This document shows, piece by piece, positions 37,406 to 46,136 of a stretch of DNA of 64,000 nt. Source of the DNA: Anaerolineales bacterium (GTDB taxonomy: Bacteria; Chloroflexota; Anaerolineae; Anaerolineales; Villigracilaceae). A model generated the notes under the pieces. The model worked only from the letters and a program-made list of their open reading frames with translations. It searched no databases and was not told the origin of the DNA. Each line of letters begins with the position of its first letter. The first letter of the stretch is position 1. The DNA lies in contig JANWWK010000003.1 of the NCBI GenBank assembly GCA_025056175.1, positions 21,981 to 85,980 on the forward strand. The letters run 5' to 3'. The position numbers were made by a program, and so were the translations under genes.

Positions 37406-37448
37406 CATTCCCCCTCTCCGCCCGCCTCGCTGGAGGAGAGGGGGAATG
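37406..37448 (+). repeat. Strong hairpin between binding-protein and permease genes
   Basis: Perfect 14-bp arms CATTCCCCCTCTCC and GGAGAGGGGGAATG. It is located right after the livK-type stop, without a T-run. Such hairpins commonly stabilise the upstream mRNA, raising binding-protein dosage. Confidence 0.75.
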
Positions 37449-37461
37449 TCTTGGTGAAGCC

Positions 37462-38628
37462 ATGCAACGCTCTCTCCGAACGTTCCAAATAGAGGAAGTT
37501 CTACGCCCGCTGGGGCAAATGCTGGCCTTTTCGCTGGTCAGCGGGTTTGCGCTCTCGGCATTTGTCATTGTGCTGGCCTTTCTTTTCCAAAACACCGCTG
37601 TTGGCGCAAGTGTGATGCAGCGATTCGGTGTTTCGCTTGTCAACTATACCCTGCTGAATCTGCCTCAAGTGTTGATGGACGGCCTGACGCTGGGCTTTGT
37701 GTACGCCGCAATTGCGCTCGGTTACACAATGGTCTATGGCGTGCTGGAATTTATCAACTTTGCACACAGCGAAATTTTTGCCATCGGCGCCTTCGTGGGC
37801 GTTGAAGTTCTGATTGCGCTGGCCGCCTATGGGTTGATTGGCGGCCAAAATTCCTTACTCAGTGCATACCTGTGGCTGTTGGTTGCCCTGCTGGCAGGCA
37901 TGCTGGTTGCCGGGACAATGGCCGTGTTGGTTGAACGAATTGCTTACCGCCCGTTGCGAGGCGCGCCGCGCCTGGTGCCGCTTATCTCCGCCATCGGTGT
38001 TTCTTTCTTTCTACAAGACGCCATCCGTCTCATCGAAAGCGTCACCACTGGTCAGTTCCACCGCATCATTCCCGCGTTCGGCAACTTCGACAACCGCATC
38101 CCCCTCTTCACCGTTGCGGGCAACACGGTAGATATTCAAATCAAATCGCTGATTGTGATTGTCGCGGCCATCATCATGCTGGTCGGCCTGAACTACCTGG
38201 TCAACGCCACCAAAGTCGGCAAAGCAATTCGCGCCGTGGCGCAAGACCGTGCCACCGCCAGTCTGATGGGAATTGATGTTAACCGCATTATCTCTATGAC
38301 ATTTCTCATCGGCGGAACATTGGGCGGCGCAGCAGGTGTCTTATACGCGCTCAAATTCACGCGGATTGACCCCTTCGTGGGCTTCTTTCCTGGCCTGAAG
38401 GCCTTTACCGCTGCCGTTTTGGGCGGCATTGGCAATCTGACCGGCGCTCTGCTGGGCGGCATTGTTCTCGGCCTGCTGGAGACCTTTGCCGGAACGTACA
38501 TGTCCATCTTCACAATGGGCGTAGCCGGCGCAGAATATAAGGACATCTTCGCCTTTGGCATTCTGATTCTGGTGCTTATCTTCCGCCCGCAGGGTCTCAT
38601 GGGCGAAAACGTGGCGCAAAAGGCGTAG
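37462..38628 (+). CDS. livH: Branched-chain amino-acid ABC permease, LivH type
   Basis: 388 aa with about eight or nine membrane helices and the LivH landmark block (ALGYTMVYGVLEFINFAHSE; near the end FRPQGLMGE). The N-terminus (about 80 residues) is longer than in Escherichia LivH (about 308 aa) and adds a further hydrophobic segment. It forms the translocation channel with the LivM protein. Transcribed after the hairpin in the liv operon. Confidence 0.92.
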   Translation: MQRSLRTFQIEEVLRPLGQMLAFSLVSGFALSAFVIVLAFLFQNTAVGASVMQRFGVSLVNYTLLNLPQVLMDGLTLGFVYAAIALGYTMVYGVLEFINFAHSEIFAIGAFVGVEVLIALAAYGLIGGQNSLLSAYLWLLVALLAGMLVAGTMAVLVERIAYRPLRGAPRLVPLISAIGVSFFLQDAIRLIESVTTGQFHRIIPAFGNFDNRIPLFTVAGNTVDIQIKSLIVIVAAIIMLVGLNYLVNATKVGKAIRAVAQDRATASLMGIDVNRIISMTFLIGGTLGGAAGVLYALKFTRIDPFVGFFPGLKAFTAAVLGGIGNLTGALLGGIVLGLLETFAGTYMSIFTMGVAGAEYKDIFAFGILILVLIFRPQGLMGENVAQKA

Positions 38629-38637
38629 GAGGATACG

Positions 38638-39993
38638 ATGTCTCAAGTCTCATTCAACCGCCTCCTGGAAACAGCCCGACAAGGCAGATGGCCGTATATC
38701 CTGACCCTGGCACACGTTCTGATTGGTGCGCTGTTGGTCTATTTCAGTCCGCGCTCCAATATTGCGTTCCTGTTGCTGCTCAGCTCCCTCGGAACTCTGT
38801 ATGCGCTCCCAACTGACCGGCGCTTCAAGGTAATTCTGGGCGCGTTCATTGCCCTGGTTGTCATGCCCATCGTGGGCGTACGCAACATCTTCTACCTGGA
38901 AATCATTTTCCAGATTAGCGTGTTCGTAGCGCTGGCGCTTGGTCTTAACATCGTGGTGGGTTTTGCAGGTCTGCTTAACCTGGGATACGTGGCTTTCTAT
39001 GCCGTCGGCGCGTATCTGTGGGCTTTCTTCGGCTCTCAGCAGTACTACGTCTTACCGTTTGCACCCGGTACGCAACCCACCGACCTGCCGTTCCTGCTGC
39101 CGGGGGATGCCTTCTATCTGTTCCTGCTTCTGGCTATCATTGTTGCCGCGCTCACCGGCATCCTGCTGGGCCTGCCCGTCCTGCGTCTGCGCGGTGACTA
39201 CCTCGCCATCGTCACACTTGGTTTTGGCGAAGTCATCCGCCAGCTCGCCAATAACCTGGATAAACCGCTGAACTTCACCAACGGTCCACAGGGCATCACT
39301 CCCATTCAACGTCCTACGCTGCCGCAGTTTGCGGTGGATGCCTTCAACGCGCTCTTTCAGCCCATCATCGGCCAACCGGTGGCAACCGCAACGCTCTATA
39401 ACGTCATGTTCTATCTGCTTGCGTTGCTGGTCATTATCGTCATCATTATCGTCACCATCCGGCTGGAAGATTCCAAAATCGGACGTGCCTGGACGGCCAT
39501 CCGCGAAGACGAAACGGCTGCAATTGCCATGGGTGTACCGCTGGTTCGATTGAAACTCACTGCTTTTGCCGTTGGCGCCTCGTTTGCAGGCGTGATGGGC
39601 GCACTCATGGCAGCCAGCCGCACCTTCGTCAGCCCGGAATCGTTCTCGTTCATGCAATCCATCGGTGTGCTCTCGATGGTCATCCTGGGCGGCGTGGGCA
39701 GTATTCCGGGGGTTATCCTGGGTGCGGCCACCGTGACCATCCTGAACCTGCAAGTCCTGCAAGGGCTTTCGCTCTATCTGAGCCAGTTGCGCCAGAGCGA
39801 TGCAGTTATCCCCATCATCAATTTTGCCTGGCGCGACCTTTCGACCCAACTCGACCCGGCCAAGTATCAGCGCCTGTTGTTCGGCATCATCCTGATTGTG
39901 ATGATGATTTTCCGGCCTGCCGGCATCATCCCGGCACAACGGCGACAGCGGGAACTGGCCTCCGAACATGCGGACGAAAAACAACCAGCATAA
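38638..39993 (+). CDS. livM: Branched-chain amino-acid ABC permease, LivM type
   Basis: 451 aa with about ten membrane helices. It has the LivM core LGLNIVVGFAGLLNLGYVAFYAVGAY (family landmark), then VLRLRGDYLAIVTLGFGEVIR and the final FRPAGIIP motif. SD GGAGG lies 4-8 nt upstream. It pairs with the LivH protein. The N-terminal part before the core is extended, as in many Chloroflexi and Firmicutes versions. Confidence 0.92.
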   Translation: MSQVSFNRLLETARQGRWPYILTLAHVLIGALLVYFSPRSNIAFLLLLSSLGTLYALPTDRRFKVILGAFIALVVMPIVGVRNIFYLEIIFQISVFVALALGLNIVVGFAGLLNLGYVAFYAVGAYLWAFFGSQQYYVLPFAPGTQPTDLPFLLPGDAFYLFLLLAIIVAALTGILLGLPVLRLRGDYLAIVTLGFGEVIRQLANNLDKPLNFTNGPQGITPIQRPTLPQFAVDAFNALFQPIIGQPVATATLYNVMFYLLALLVIIVIIIVTIRLEDSKIGRAWTAIREDETAAIAMGVPLVRLKLTAFAVGASFAGVMGALMAASRTFVSPESFSFMQSIGVLSMVILGGVGSIPGVILGAATVTILNLQVLQGLSLYLSQLRQSDAVIPIINFAWRDLSTQLDPAKYQRLLFGIILIVMMIFRPAGIIPAQRRQRELASEHADEKQPA

Positions 39994-40006
39994 GGACGAG
40001 GACGCT

Positions 40007-40801
40007 ATGACACTGCTCCATACGACCGACGTCGTCAAGCGCTTTGGCGGCCTGACCGCTGTCAACAAAATGAATTTCGAGTTGGAACAAGGACGAATCG
40101 TCAGCATCATCGGCCCGAACGGCGCGGGAAAGACGACATTCTTTAACACCCTCACCGGCATTTACCGTCCGGAAGAAGGAAAAATCATCTTCGACGGTCA
40201 CTCGCTGGTTGGTTTGCGCCCCGACCAGATTGCTGCGCTGGGAATTGCCCGCACCTTCCAGAACATTCGCCTGTTCGGGAACATGACGGTTCTGGAAAAC
40301 ATCCTGGTCGGTATGCACTCGCGCCTGAAGCAAAACATGGTCTCGGCACTGCTGCGAACGCCCGCCTTCAAAGAAGAAGAACGTGCTGCCGAGCAAAAAG
40401 CCCACGCATTGATGAAATACGTTGGGTTAGGGAACGTAGAAAACGAGCTGGCAAAGAACCTGCCCTACGGCGGACAGCGCAAAGTAGAAATTGCCCGCGC
40501 GCTGGCCTCCGATCCGCTCTTGCTATTGCTCGATGAACCGACCGCAGGCATGAACCCGCAGGAAACCGAAGAAGCCATCCGCCTGTTCCGCCGCATTCGC
40601 GATGAGAAAGGGGTCACCGTCTTGCTGATTGAACACGATATGCGCGTGGTTATGAACATCTCCGAGCGCATCAGCGTGATGGATTACGGCGAAAAAATCG
40701 CCGAAGGTACACCTGCTGAAATCCGCGCTGACCAGCGCGTCATCGAAGCCTATCTCGGACGCGGCGCTGCTGCCAGCCAGCACGAGGAGAAAGCCCTATG
40801 A
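40007..40801 (+). CDS. livG: Branched-chain amino-acid ABC ATPase, LivG type
   Basis: 264 aa. Walker A is GPNGAGKTT (about 37) and the Q-loop segment is ARTFQNIRLF. The signature is LPYGGQRKVEIARAL, Walker B is LLLLDEPTAGMN, and the switch His lies in LLIEHDMRVVM. The start was moved to ATG 40007; the longer ORF overlaps the LivM gene. The stop overlaps the LivF start by ATGA (translational coupling). Confidence 0.94.
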   Translation: MTLLHTTDVVKRFGGLTAVNKMNFELEQGRIVSIIGPNGAGKTTFFNTLTGIYRPEEGKIIFDGHSLVGLRPDQIAALGIARTFQNIRLFGNMTVLENILVGMHSRLKQNMVSALLRTPAFKEEERAAEQKAHALMKYVGLGNVENELAKNLPYGGQRKVEIARALASDPLLLLLDEPTAGMNPQETEEAIRLFRRIRDEKGVTVLLIEHDMRVVMNISERISVMDYGEKIAEGTPAEIRADQRVIEAYLGRGAAASQHEEKAL

Positions 40802-41511
40802 GCCTGCTCAAACTGGAAAACGTCCACAGCTACTATGGGCGCATCCACGCGCTCAAAGGCATCTCGCTCGAAGTGAACGAGGGAGAAATCGTCACCCTCA
40901 TCGGCGCGAACGGAGCGGGAAAATCCACCACGCTGCGCACCATTTCGGGCATCCTGCACCCCAGAGAAGGCCGCATCCTTCTAAATGGGCAAGACATCTC
41001 CCACATGGAGCCGCACAAAATCGTGTACGCCGGCGTTGGTCACGTTCCCGAAGGGCGTGGCATCTTCCCCAAATTGACCGTGCGTGAAAACCTGGAGATG
41101 GGTGCCTTCACCATCAATGACCGGGCCGAAATTGAACGGCGGATGGAATACGCTTTCTCGCTCTTCCCGCGCTTGAAAGAACGCATCAACCAGAAAGGCG
41201 GCACACTCTCCGGCGGCGAACAGCAAATGCTCGCCACCGCACGCGGATTGATGCTTAAGCCCAAAATCTTGATGCTGGATGAGCCCTCGATGGGGCTGGC
41301 GCCGCGTCTGGTGGAACTCATCTTCGACATCATCAAGCAAATGAACCAGGAAGGCACCACCATTCTCCTGGTAGAACAAAACGCCCTCATGGCGCTCTCG
41401 ATTGCCCATCGCGGCTACGTTTTGCAAACCGGTCAAATCGTCCTTTCTGATACCGCAGATAATCTCAAGGCCAACCCGATGGTGCAACATGCGTATTTAG
41501 GCATCGAGTAA
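40798..41511 (+). CDS. livF: Branched-chain amino-acid ABC ATPase, LivF type
   Basis: 237 aa. Walker A is GANGAGKST (about 37), the signature is LSGGEQQMLATARGL, Walker B is ILMLDEPSMGLAP, and LVEQN carries the Gln/His switch region. It forms an ATPase heterodimer with LivG, and is the last gene of the operon. A 15-bp hairpin downstream separates it from the convergent AOR gene. Confidence 0.94.
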   Translation: MSLLKLENVHSYYGRIHALKGISLEVNEGEIVTLIGANGAGKSTTLRTISGILHPREGRILLNGQDISHMEPHKIVYAGVGHVPEGRGIFPKLTVRENLEMGAFTINDRAEIERRMEYAFSLFPRLKERINQKGGTLSGGEQQMLATARGLMLKPKILMLDEPSMGLAPRLVELIFDIIKQMNQEGTTILLVEQNALMALSIAHRGYVLQTGQIVLSDTADNLKANPMVQHAYLGIE

Positions 41512-41570
41512 GCAGGCCTCCCGTGCAGACGTGAATGGAAATGGGTCTGCTTTCGCACTGCACCCAAAGC

Positions 41571-41607
41571 ACACAGAACCGCAGGGAATGTTCCTGCGGT
41601 TCTGTGT
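41571..41607 (+). terminator. Terminator-like hairpin livF/AOR
   Basis: Perfect 15-bp arms ACACAGAACCGCAGG and CCTGCGGTTCTGTGT lie between two convergent genes. There is no long T-run on either side, so efficiency is uncertain. Confidence 0.65.
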
Positions 41608-41637
41608 TAAAGCGCCAAAACAGACAAAAATACAGGC

Positions 41638-43458
41638 CTACAACCCCAGCGCCACCAGTTTTTCGGGTGCAGGGATGCCGCCCGGCCAGTTACGATATGC
41701 GTAATACTCTGGGAGCATCTTATCCAGCTCGACCACGCGACCTTTAGCGGGGCCTTCGGGCAAAGGCTCAGTGAGCAAACGCGGTGAGAGTGTATCCTGC
41801 TCTGGCCCCGAACCCGCCTTGAGCAGGAACAGGCGCTCCAGGGTGTAGACGCGCTCAGCAGCCTGCATCGCTTCTTCGGGGGTGTAATTTGCTCCAGTGG
41901 TAAGATTGAGCAGTTGCGTCAGACGCACCGGCCATACCATGCGCTCTTTGGTAAACACGTAACGAATGGCAAAAAACACGCAGATTCCACCCGAATCAAT
42001 CAACGCAAACGCATCCTGAAAGCGCGCTACCAGTTCGGCTTTCCCTTCGGTCGAAAGCGGGTCCGATTTGACTGGTACACCAAACACTTCTTCATAAGCC
42101 ACATCGCCTTCCATGTGCGAAGCGCCTTTGTTCGAGGTGGCATACAGTAACCCCATCCCCTGCGAACCGCGCGGGTCGTAGCCGGGGAATTCCTGCTTGC
42201 GGGCGGTGATAGACATCTCCGGGTGGTCATAGCGCTCTGCCAGGCGATAACTGCCCTCAGCCAAAACGTCGCCAAAGCCCTGGCGATAACCAATCCGGTT
42301 GACCATCTCAATCACCGCATCAGCATCGCCAAAACGCAGGGGCATGCCAGTCTGTTCGTCGGTGAGAATGCCTTTTTCGTACATTTCCATCGCAGCAGAG
42401 ATGGTCAGACCGGTAGAAATTGTATCCAATCCCAACTCGTTACAGCGATAGTTTGCCTTGAGCAAGCCAGCCAAATCGTCCAGGCCGCAGGCCGAGCCAA
42501 GCGAAGCAATCGTTTCGTATTCGGGACCTTCACCCTTGCCCGCATATTTGCCTTCGGGAACTTCGGTAAGCCGCCCGCAAGAAATAGGGCAGCGGTAGCA
42601 GGGCTTGTGCGTAATCAGATACGTGTTCTTAAGCGCCACGCCGTCAATTTTATCCACGCCCTCGAACACGCCGCTTTGAAAATTTCGGGTGGGCAGAATG
42701 CCGAGTGCATTTGTCACCTGTGGCACATATGCTGTGCCATAAATCCGCAGGTTCGAGCCTTTCTTGACATCCACACCGACTTCTTTGGAAAGTTCCACGC
42801 TCAAGGCGCGCATGCCGGCATCATCGTAAAAAGCCGGATTTTTGCGCCCCATCGCCACCACCGCCTTGAGATTCTTACTCCCCATCACTGCTCCCACCCC
42901 AGAGCGCGCTGCAGCGCGGTGCTTATCGTTCATAATGGCAGCCATCAGCGCCAGTTTCTCGCCCGCTGGTCCAATGCAGGCAACTTTGGCTTCGGGATGA
43001 GTTTCAGCCAGGAGAGTCTCGGTGGTTTCCGGCACTTCCTTTCCCCACAAATGGTCTGCCGGGCGAATTTCCACCGCGTCTTCGTTCACCCACACATACA
43101 CCGGGCGTTCAGCGCGGCCCTCAAAGATATACATATCGAAGCCGGAACGTTTCATCCAGGTCGGAAAATCACCGCCAGAGTTGGAATGCGCCAGCGCTCC
43201 CGTCAGCGGCGACTTGGTGACAACCATGTAGCGATTACCGGTCGGCGCGGTCGTTGCCGTCAGCGGGCCGGTCGTAAAAATGAGTTTATTTTCCGGGGAC
43301 AGTGGCTCCACCTGCGGGTCTACTTCATCGTACAGATAGCGAATAGCCAGACCCCGCCCGCCGATATAGTCTTTCAGCAGTTTGGGGTCAATCGTTTCAA
43401 TAGAAACTTTCTGATGAGTCAAATCCACGCGCAAGAGCCGTCCATGCCAGCCGTACAT
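41638..43458 (-). CDS. Aldehyde:ferredoxin oxidoreductase (AOR family, tungsten or molybdenum)
   Basis: 606 aa. The AOR fold begins MYGWHGRLLRVDL, followed by the GGRGLAIRYLYDEV pterin region and the [4Fe-4S] motif CYRCPISCGR (about 300), with a late Cys (GGICVFF, about 505) as likely fourth ligand. It oxidises aldehydes to acids with ferredoxin through a bis-pterin W/Mo cofactor. Typical length is 605-650 aa. The start was moved from 43578 to ATG 43458 with AAGGAGAT upstream. Probably co-transcribed with the MoaD-like gene. The substrate range cannot be read from sequence. Confidence 0.92.
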   Translation of the reverse strand: MYGWHGRLLRVDLTHQKVSIETIDPKLLKDYIGGRGLAIRYLYDEVDPQVEPLSPENKLIFTTGPLTATTAPTGNRYMVVTKSPLTGALAHSNSGGDFPTWMKRSGFDMYIFEGRAERPVYVWVNEDAVEIRPADHLWGKEVPETTETLLAETHPEAKVACIGPAGEKLALMAAIMNDKHRAAARSGVGAVMGSKNLKAVVAMGRKNPAFYDDAGMRALSVELSKEVGVDVKKGSNLRIYGTAYVPQVTNALGILPTRNFQSGVFEGVDKIDGVALKNTYLITHKPCYRCPISCGRLTEVPEGKYAGKGEGPEYETIASLGSACGLDDLAGLLKANYRCNELGLDTISTGLTISAAMEMYEKGILTDEQTGMPLRFGDADAVIEMVNRIGYRQGFGDVLAEGSYRLAERYDHPEMSITARKQEFPGYDPRGSQGMGLLYATSNKGASHMEGDVAYEEVFGVPVKSDPLSTEGKAELVARFQDAFALIDSGGICVFFAIRYVFTKERMVWPVRLTQLLNLTTGANYTPEEAMQAAERVYTLERLFLLKAGSGPEQDTLSPRLLTEPLPEGPAKGRVVELDKMLPEYYAYRNWPGGIPAPEKLVALGL

Positions 43459-43519
43459 AGATTCATCTCCTTTTCTGGGGAATTGGGTTATCCGGTTCTC
43501 CGGTTCTCCGCTTATCCAT

Positions 43520-43759
43520 TTATCCCCCTGCAATGGCCGAAAACGCCGTGATAACATCGCCTTCCGAAAGCAAAGCATCGGCTTCGGCCTGGTAGCCGTT
43601 CAGGAGCAACACTGTGCTGTCGTCGAGCGGAACGCCCAGCGGCATCAACACCGCACCAATCGTCGCGCCAGCAGCAACCTCAAGCTCGACTGTATTTCCT
43701 TTCGTACCAGGGGGGAGCAACTTCATGTAGTTGGCAATCAACTTCACGCGCACGCGCAT
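43520..43759 (-). CDS. MoaD/ThiS-like sulfur-carrier protein linked to AOR
   Basis: 79 aa beta-grasp protein ending in the diagnostic Gly-Gly (AIAGG). MoaD-like carriers donate sulfur for pterin cofactor assembly after C-terminal thiocarboxylation. It sits 61 nt upstream of the AOR gene on the same strand, a recurrent arrangement in anaerobes, so it likely serves AOR cofactor synthesis (inference). GGAG upstream of ATG supports the start. Confidence 0.88.
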   Translation of the reverse strand: MRVRVKLIANYMKLLPPGTKGNTVELEVAAGATIGAVLMPLGVPLDDSTVLLLNGYQAEADALLSEGDVITAFSAIAGG

Positions 43760-43784
43760 TGGTTAATCTCCATATGCAAAGATA

Positions 43785-43813
43785 AGTGTAGAACAAATTT
43801 GCCTGCCTGACAA
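43785..43813 (-). promoter_or_regulatory. Promoter of the MoaD-like/AOR operon
   Basis: -35 TTGTCA (43808-43813) and -10 TACACT (43785-43790) on the minus strand with a 17-nt spacer, about 25 nt upstream of the start. Confidence 0.7.
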
Positions 43814-43930
43814 GCGCATCTTGTCACACAAAACGCATACTGAGTTTCATGACTTAACGAAAATCGGAGCAGATACAGTAAAATAACATCACAAACCACC
43901 ATTCCACAACCCGTCCATCCTTCGATTTGT

Positions 43931-45085
43931 ATGCCCTCTGCAGAAATCATCACAATTGGAACCGAAATCCTGCTCGGCGAAATTGTAGATACCAATTCCG
44001 CCTGGCTGGCGCGCAAACTGCGTGACCTGAACATAGATGTCTTCCGCACCTCCACCGTGGGAGATAACACAACCCGCATCGCGGAAGTGTTGCGCGAAAC
44101 ACTGCAACGCGCTGACATTATCCTGACCACCGGCGGGCTTGGTCCCACTGTAGATGACCCCACGCGCGAAGCCGTTGCCCTGGCATTTGGCGTTGAAACC
44201 GTCTATTTGCCTGAATTATGGGAACAAATTGTCGAGCGAATGCAACGCTTTGGACGCACCCCCACCGAAAACCAAAAAAGACAGGCGTTCATTCCGAAAG
44301 GCGCCATCCCCATCAAAAACCCGGTCGGCACAGCACCAGCGTTTATTGTCGAAAGCGGCGATAAATGCGTTATCTCTCTGCCCGGCGTGCCGCGCGAAAT
44401 GGAATACCTGGCCGAACACGAAGTATTCCCCTACCTGCGCACACGCTATCGGCTGCGCGGCATCATCAAAGCGCGCGTTTTGCATACCGCCGGCATGGGC
44501 GAAAGCGTGATAGATGAACAGATTGGTGAGCTGGAAAAACTCGCCAACCCAACAGTTGGCCTGGCAGCGCACTATGGCATCGTAGATATTCGCATCACTG
44601 CCAAAGCCGAAAGTGAAGAAGAAGCCGATGCCCGCATCGGTGAAATCGAAACCGCCATCCGGGGCAAATTAGGCCGCGTCATCTACGGCGCTGATGGCGA
44701 AACGCTCGAAAGCGTAACGCTAAAGGCACTCGCCCAAAGCGGTCACACGCTCACCGTTGTCGAAATCGGGACGGGGGGCGAACTTGCCCGGCGACTCTCC
44801 AGCGCAAATCACGGCGCCTTTCTCGGCGGGCAAATTCTTCCCTTGCTGCCAGAAGGCCAACCGTTGCACGAAGCAGTTGCAGCCCAAAAACAATCCAGCG
44901 GTGCCAGCACTGCGCTTGGGCTGCGAGTCACGCCATCTACTGGCGCATCCGAAGCCGAGTTCGTTCTGTTAACACCCCAAACGCAACAGACCGAAAAACG
45001 CGGCTATGGTGGGCATCCCAAAAACGCTGCTGTCTGGGCTGTCAACACCGCCCTGGACTGGCTGAGAAACATGGTCACCCCATGA
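43931..45085 (+). CDS. cinA: CinA-like protein with degenerate C-terminal domain
   Basis: 384 aa. The N-terminal molybdopterin-binding-like domain (COG1058 type) is clear: IITIGTEILLGEIVDTN, TTGGLGPTVDDPTREA and ISLPGVPREME. The C-terminal part, normally the PncC nicotinamide-nucleotide amidase, is short and divergent. The usual SCTGG loop reads IGTGGEL, so the nucleophilic Ser is absent, and the segment is low-similarity elsewhere. The N-domain may act as ADP-ribose pyrophosphatase. The gene overlaps the M14 peptidase start by ATGA. Confidence 0.85.
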   Translation: MPSAEIITIGTEILLGEIVDTNSAWLARKLRDLNIDVFRTSTVGDNTTRIAEVLRETLQRADIILTTGGLGPTVDDPTREAVALAFGVETVYLPELWEQIVERMQRFGRTPTENQKRQAFIPKGAIPIKNPVGTAPAFIVESGDKCVISLPGVPREMEYLAEHEVFPYLRTRYRLRGIIKARVLHTAGMGESVIDEQIGELEKLANPTVGLAAHYGIVDIRITAKAESEEEADARIGEIETAIRGKLGRVIYGADGETLESVTLKALAQSGHTLTVVEIGTGGELARRLSSANHGAFLGGQILPLLPEGQPLHEAVAAQKQSSGASTALGLRVTPSTGASEAEFVLLTPQTQQTEKRGYGGHPKNAAVWAVNTALDWLRNMVTP

Positions 45086-46056
45086 GCGGAAAGCGCCTGC
45101 ACAGTCTGGCTGCGCTTCTATGGATTGGAAACCTGCTTCTGGGCATTGTGCTGGCCGGAGGCTGGTTCTGGTTCAATCGCCTGCCACCAGCCCGGGCCGA
45201 AGCAGACCCGGCACAAGCCGTGTTGTCGCCAAAACAGCCAACCCGCACCCCCAAAGCCAGCGTCACCCCCTGGCCAACCCCCACACGCCGCCCCACGATC
45301 ACCCCCTGGCCGACCCCCTCCCCCGCACCCAGCGTCACCCCGTGGAAAATTCGCCCCGCTAACGTGCGCGAAATCGGCCAATCGGTCGAAGGCCGCCCGC
45401 TGGAAACCTATCGCTTTGGGCTGGGGCCTTCGGTCAAACTGATTGTGGCCGGCATTCACGGCGGATACGAACCCAACACGATTGCACTGGCCTACGAACT
45501 GATTGCTTACCTGAGCGACCACCCCGAAAAAGTACCAGCCGATACCACCCTCTACATTTTGCCCAACCTGAACCCCGATGGCTACGCCCGTAAAATCGGC
45601 GTGGATGGGCGCGCCAACGCCAACAATGTAGACTTAAACCGCAACTGGCCGTATAACTGGCAAGCCGAATGGAACCGCGATGGATGTTGGATTTGGCGGC
45701 CTATCACCGGCGGTTCCGGACCAGCCTCCGAGCCGGAAGTGCAGGCGCTGATAGCGTTCATTGATGAAATTCGACCCCAGGCGCTCATCAGTTATCACAG
45801 CGCAGCCCTGGGTATCTTTGCCGGGGGACGACCTGACTTTCCACCCTCCATCCGCCTGGCAGAAGCCGTCGCCGAAGTCACCACCTATCCCTGGCCGCCT
45901 ATCAACACCGGCTGTGACTACACCGGCAATCTCACCGATTGGGCGGCAAACACGCGCGGCATCCCTTCAATTGACATCGAACTCACCAATCACCGCGATA
46001 CCGACTTTGAAATGAACCTGCGGGTATTGCAGGTTTTTCTGACGTGGAAACCGTAA
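45082..46056 (+). CDS. Membrane-anchored M14 family carboxypeptidase-like protein
   Basis: 324 aa. One N-terminal membrane helix (about 8-30) is followed by a Pro/Thr linker (about 45-85), then a zinc carboxypeptidase domain. The zinc motif GIHGGYEPN has His and Glu, NPDGY and VDLNRNWP are substrate-site motifs, YHSA holds a further His and DIELTNH carries the catalytic Glu. Predicted to trim peptides, possibly from cell-wall material, outside the membrane. Translation is coupled to the CinA-like gene by ATGA. Confidence 0.85.
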   Translation: MSGKRLHSLAALLWIGNLLLGIVLAGGWFWFNRLPPARAEADPAQAVLSPKQPTRTPKASVTPWPTPTRRPTITPWPTPSPAPSVTPWKIRPANVREIGQSVEGRPLETYRFGLGPSVKLIVAGIHGGYEPNTIALAYELIAYLSDHPEKVPADTTLYILPNLNPDGYARKIGVDGRANANNVDLNRNWPYNWQAEWNRDGCWIWRPITGGSGPASEPEVQALIAFIDEIRPQALISYHSAALGIFAGGRPDFPPSIRLAEAVAEVTTYPWPPINTGCDYTGNLTDWAANTRGIPSIDIELTNHRDTDFEMNLRVLQVFLTWKP

Positions 46057-46136
46057 ATTAAAATTCAATAAGTCGCTGGAACTTTTCCTTTTCTGCATTC
46101 GTCCTCTCGTGGTATATCCAAATGCACGGAGGACGA

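Noticed and set aside
42223-43551. 442 aa plus-strand ORF opposite the AOR gene
   Set aside because: Shadow of the AOR frame, which carries the Cys and pterin motifs.
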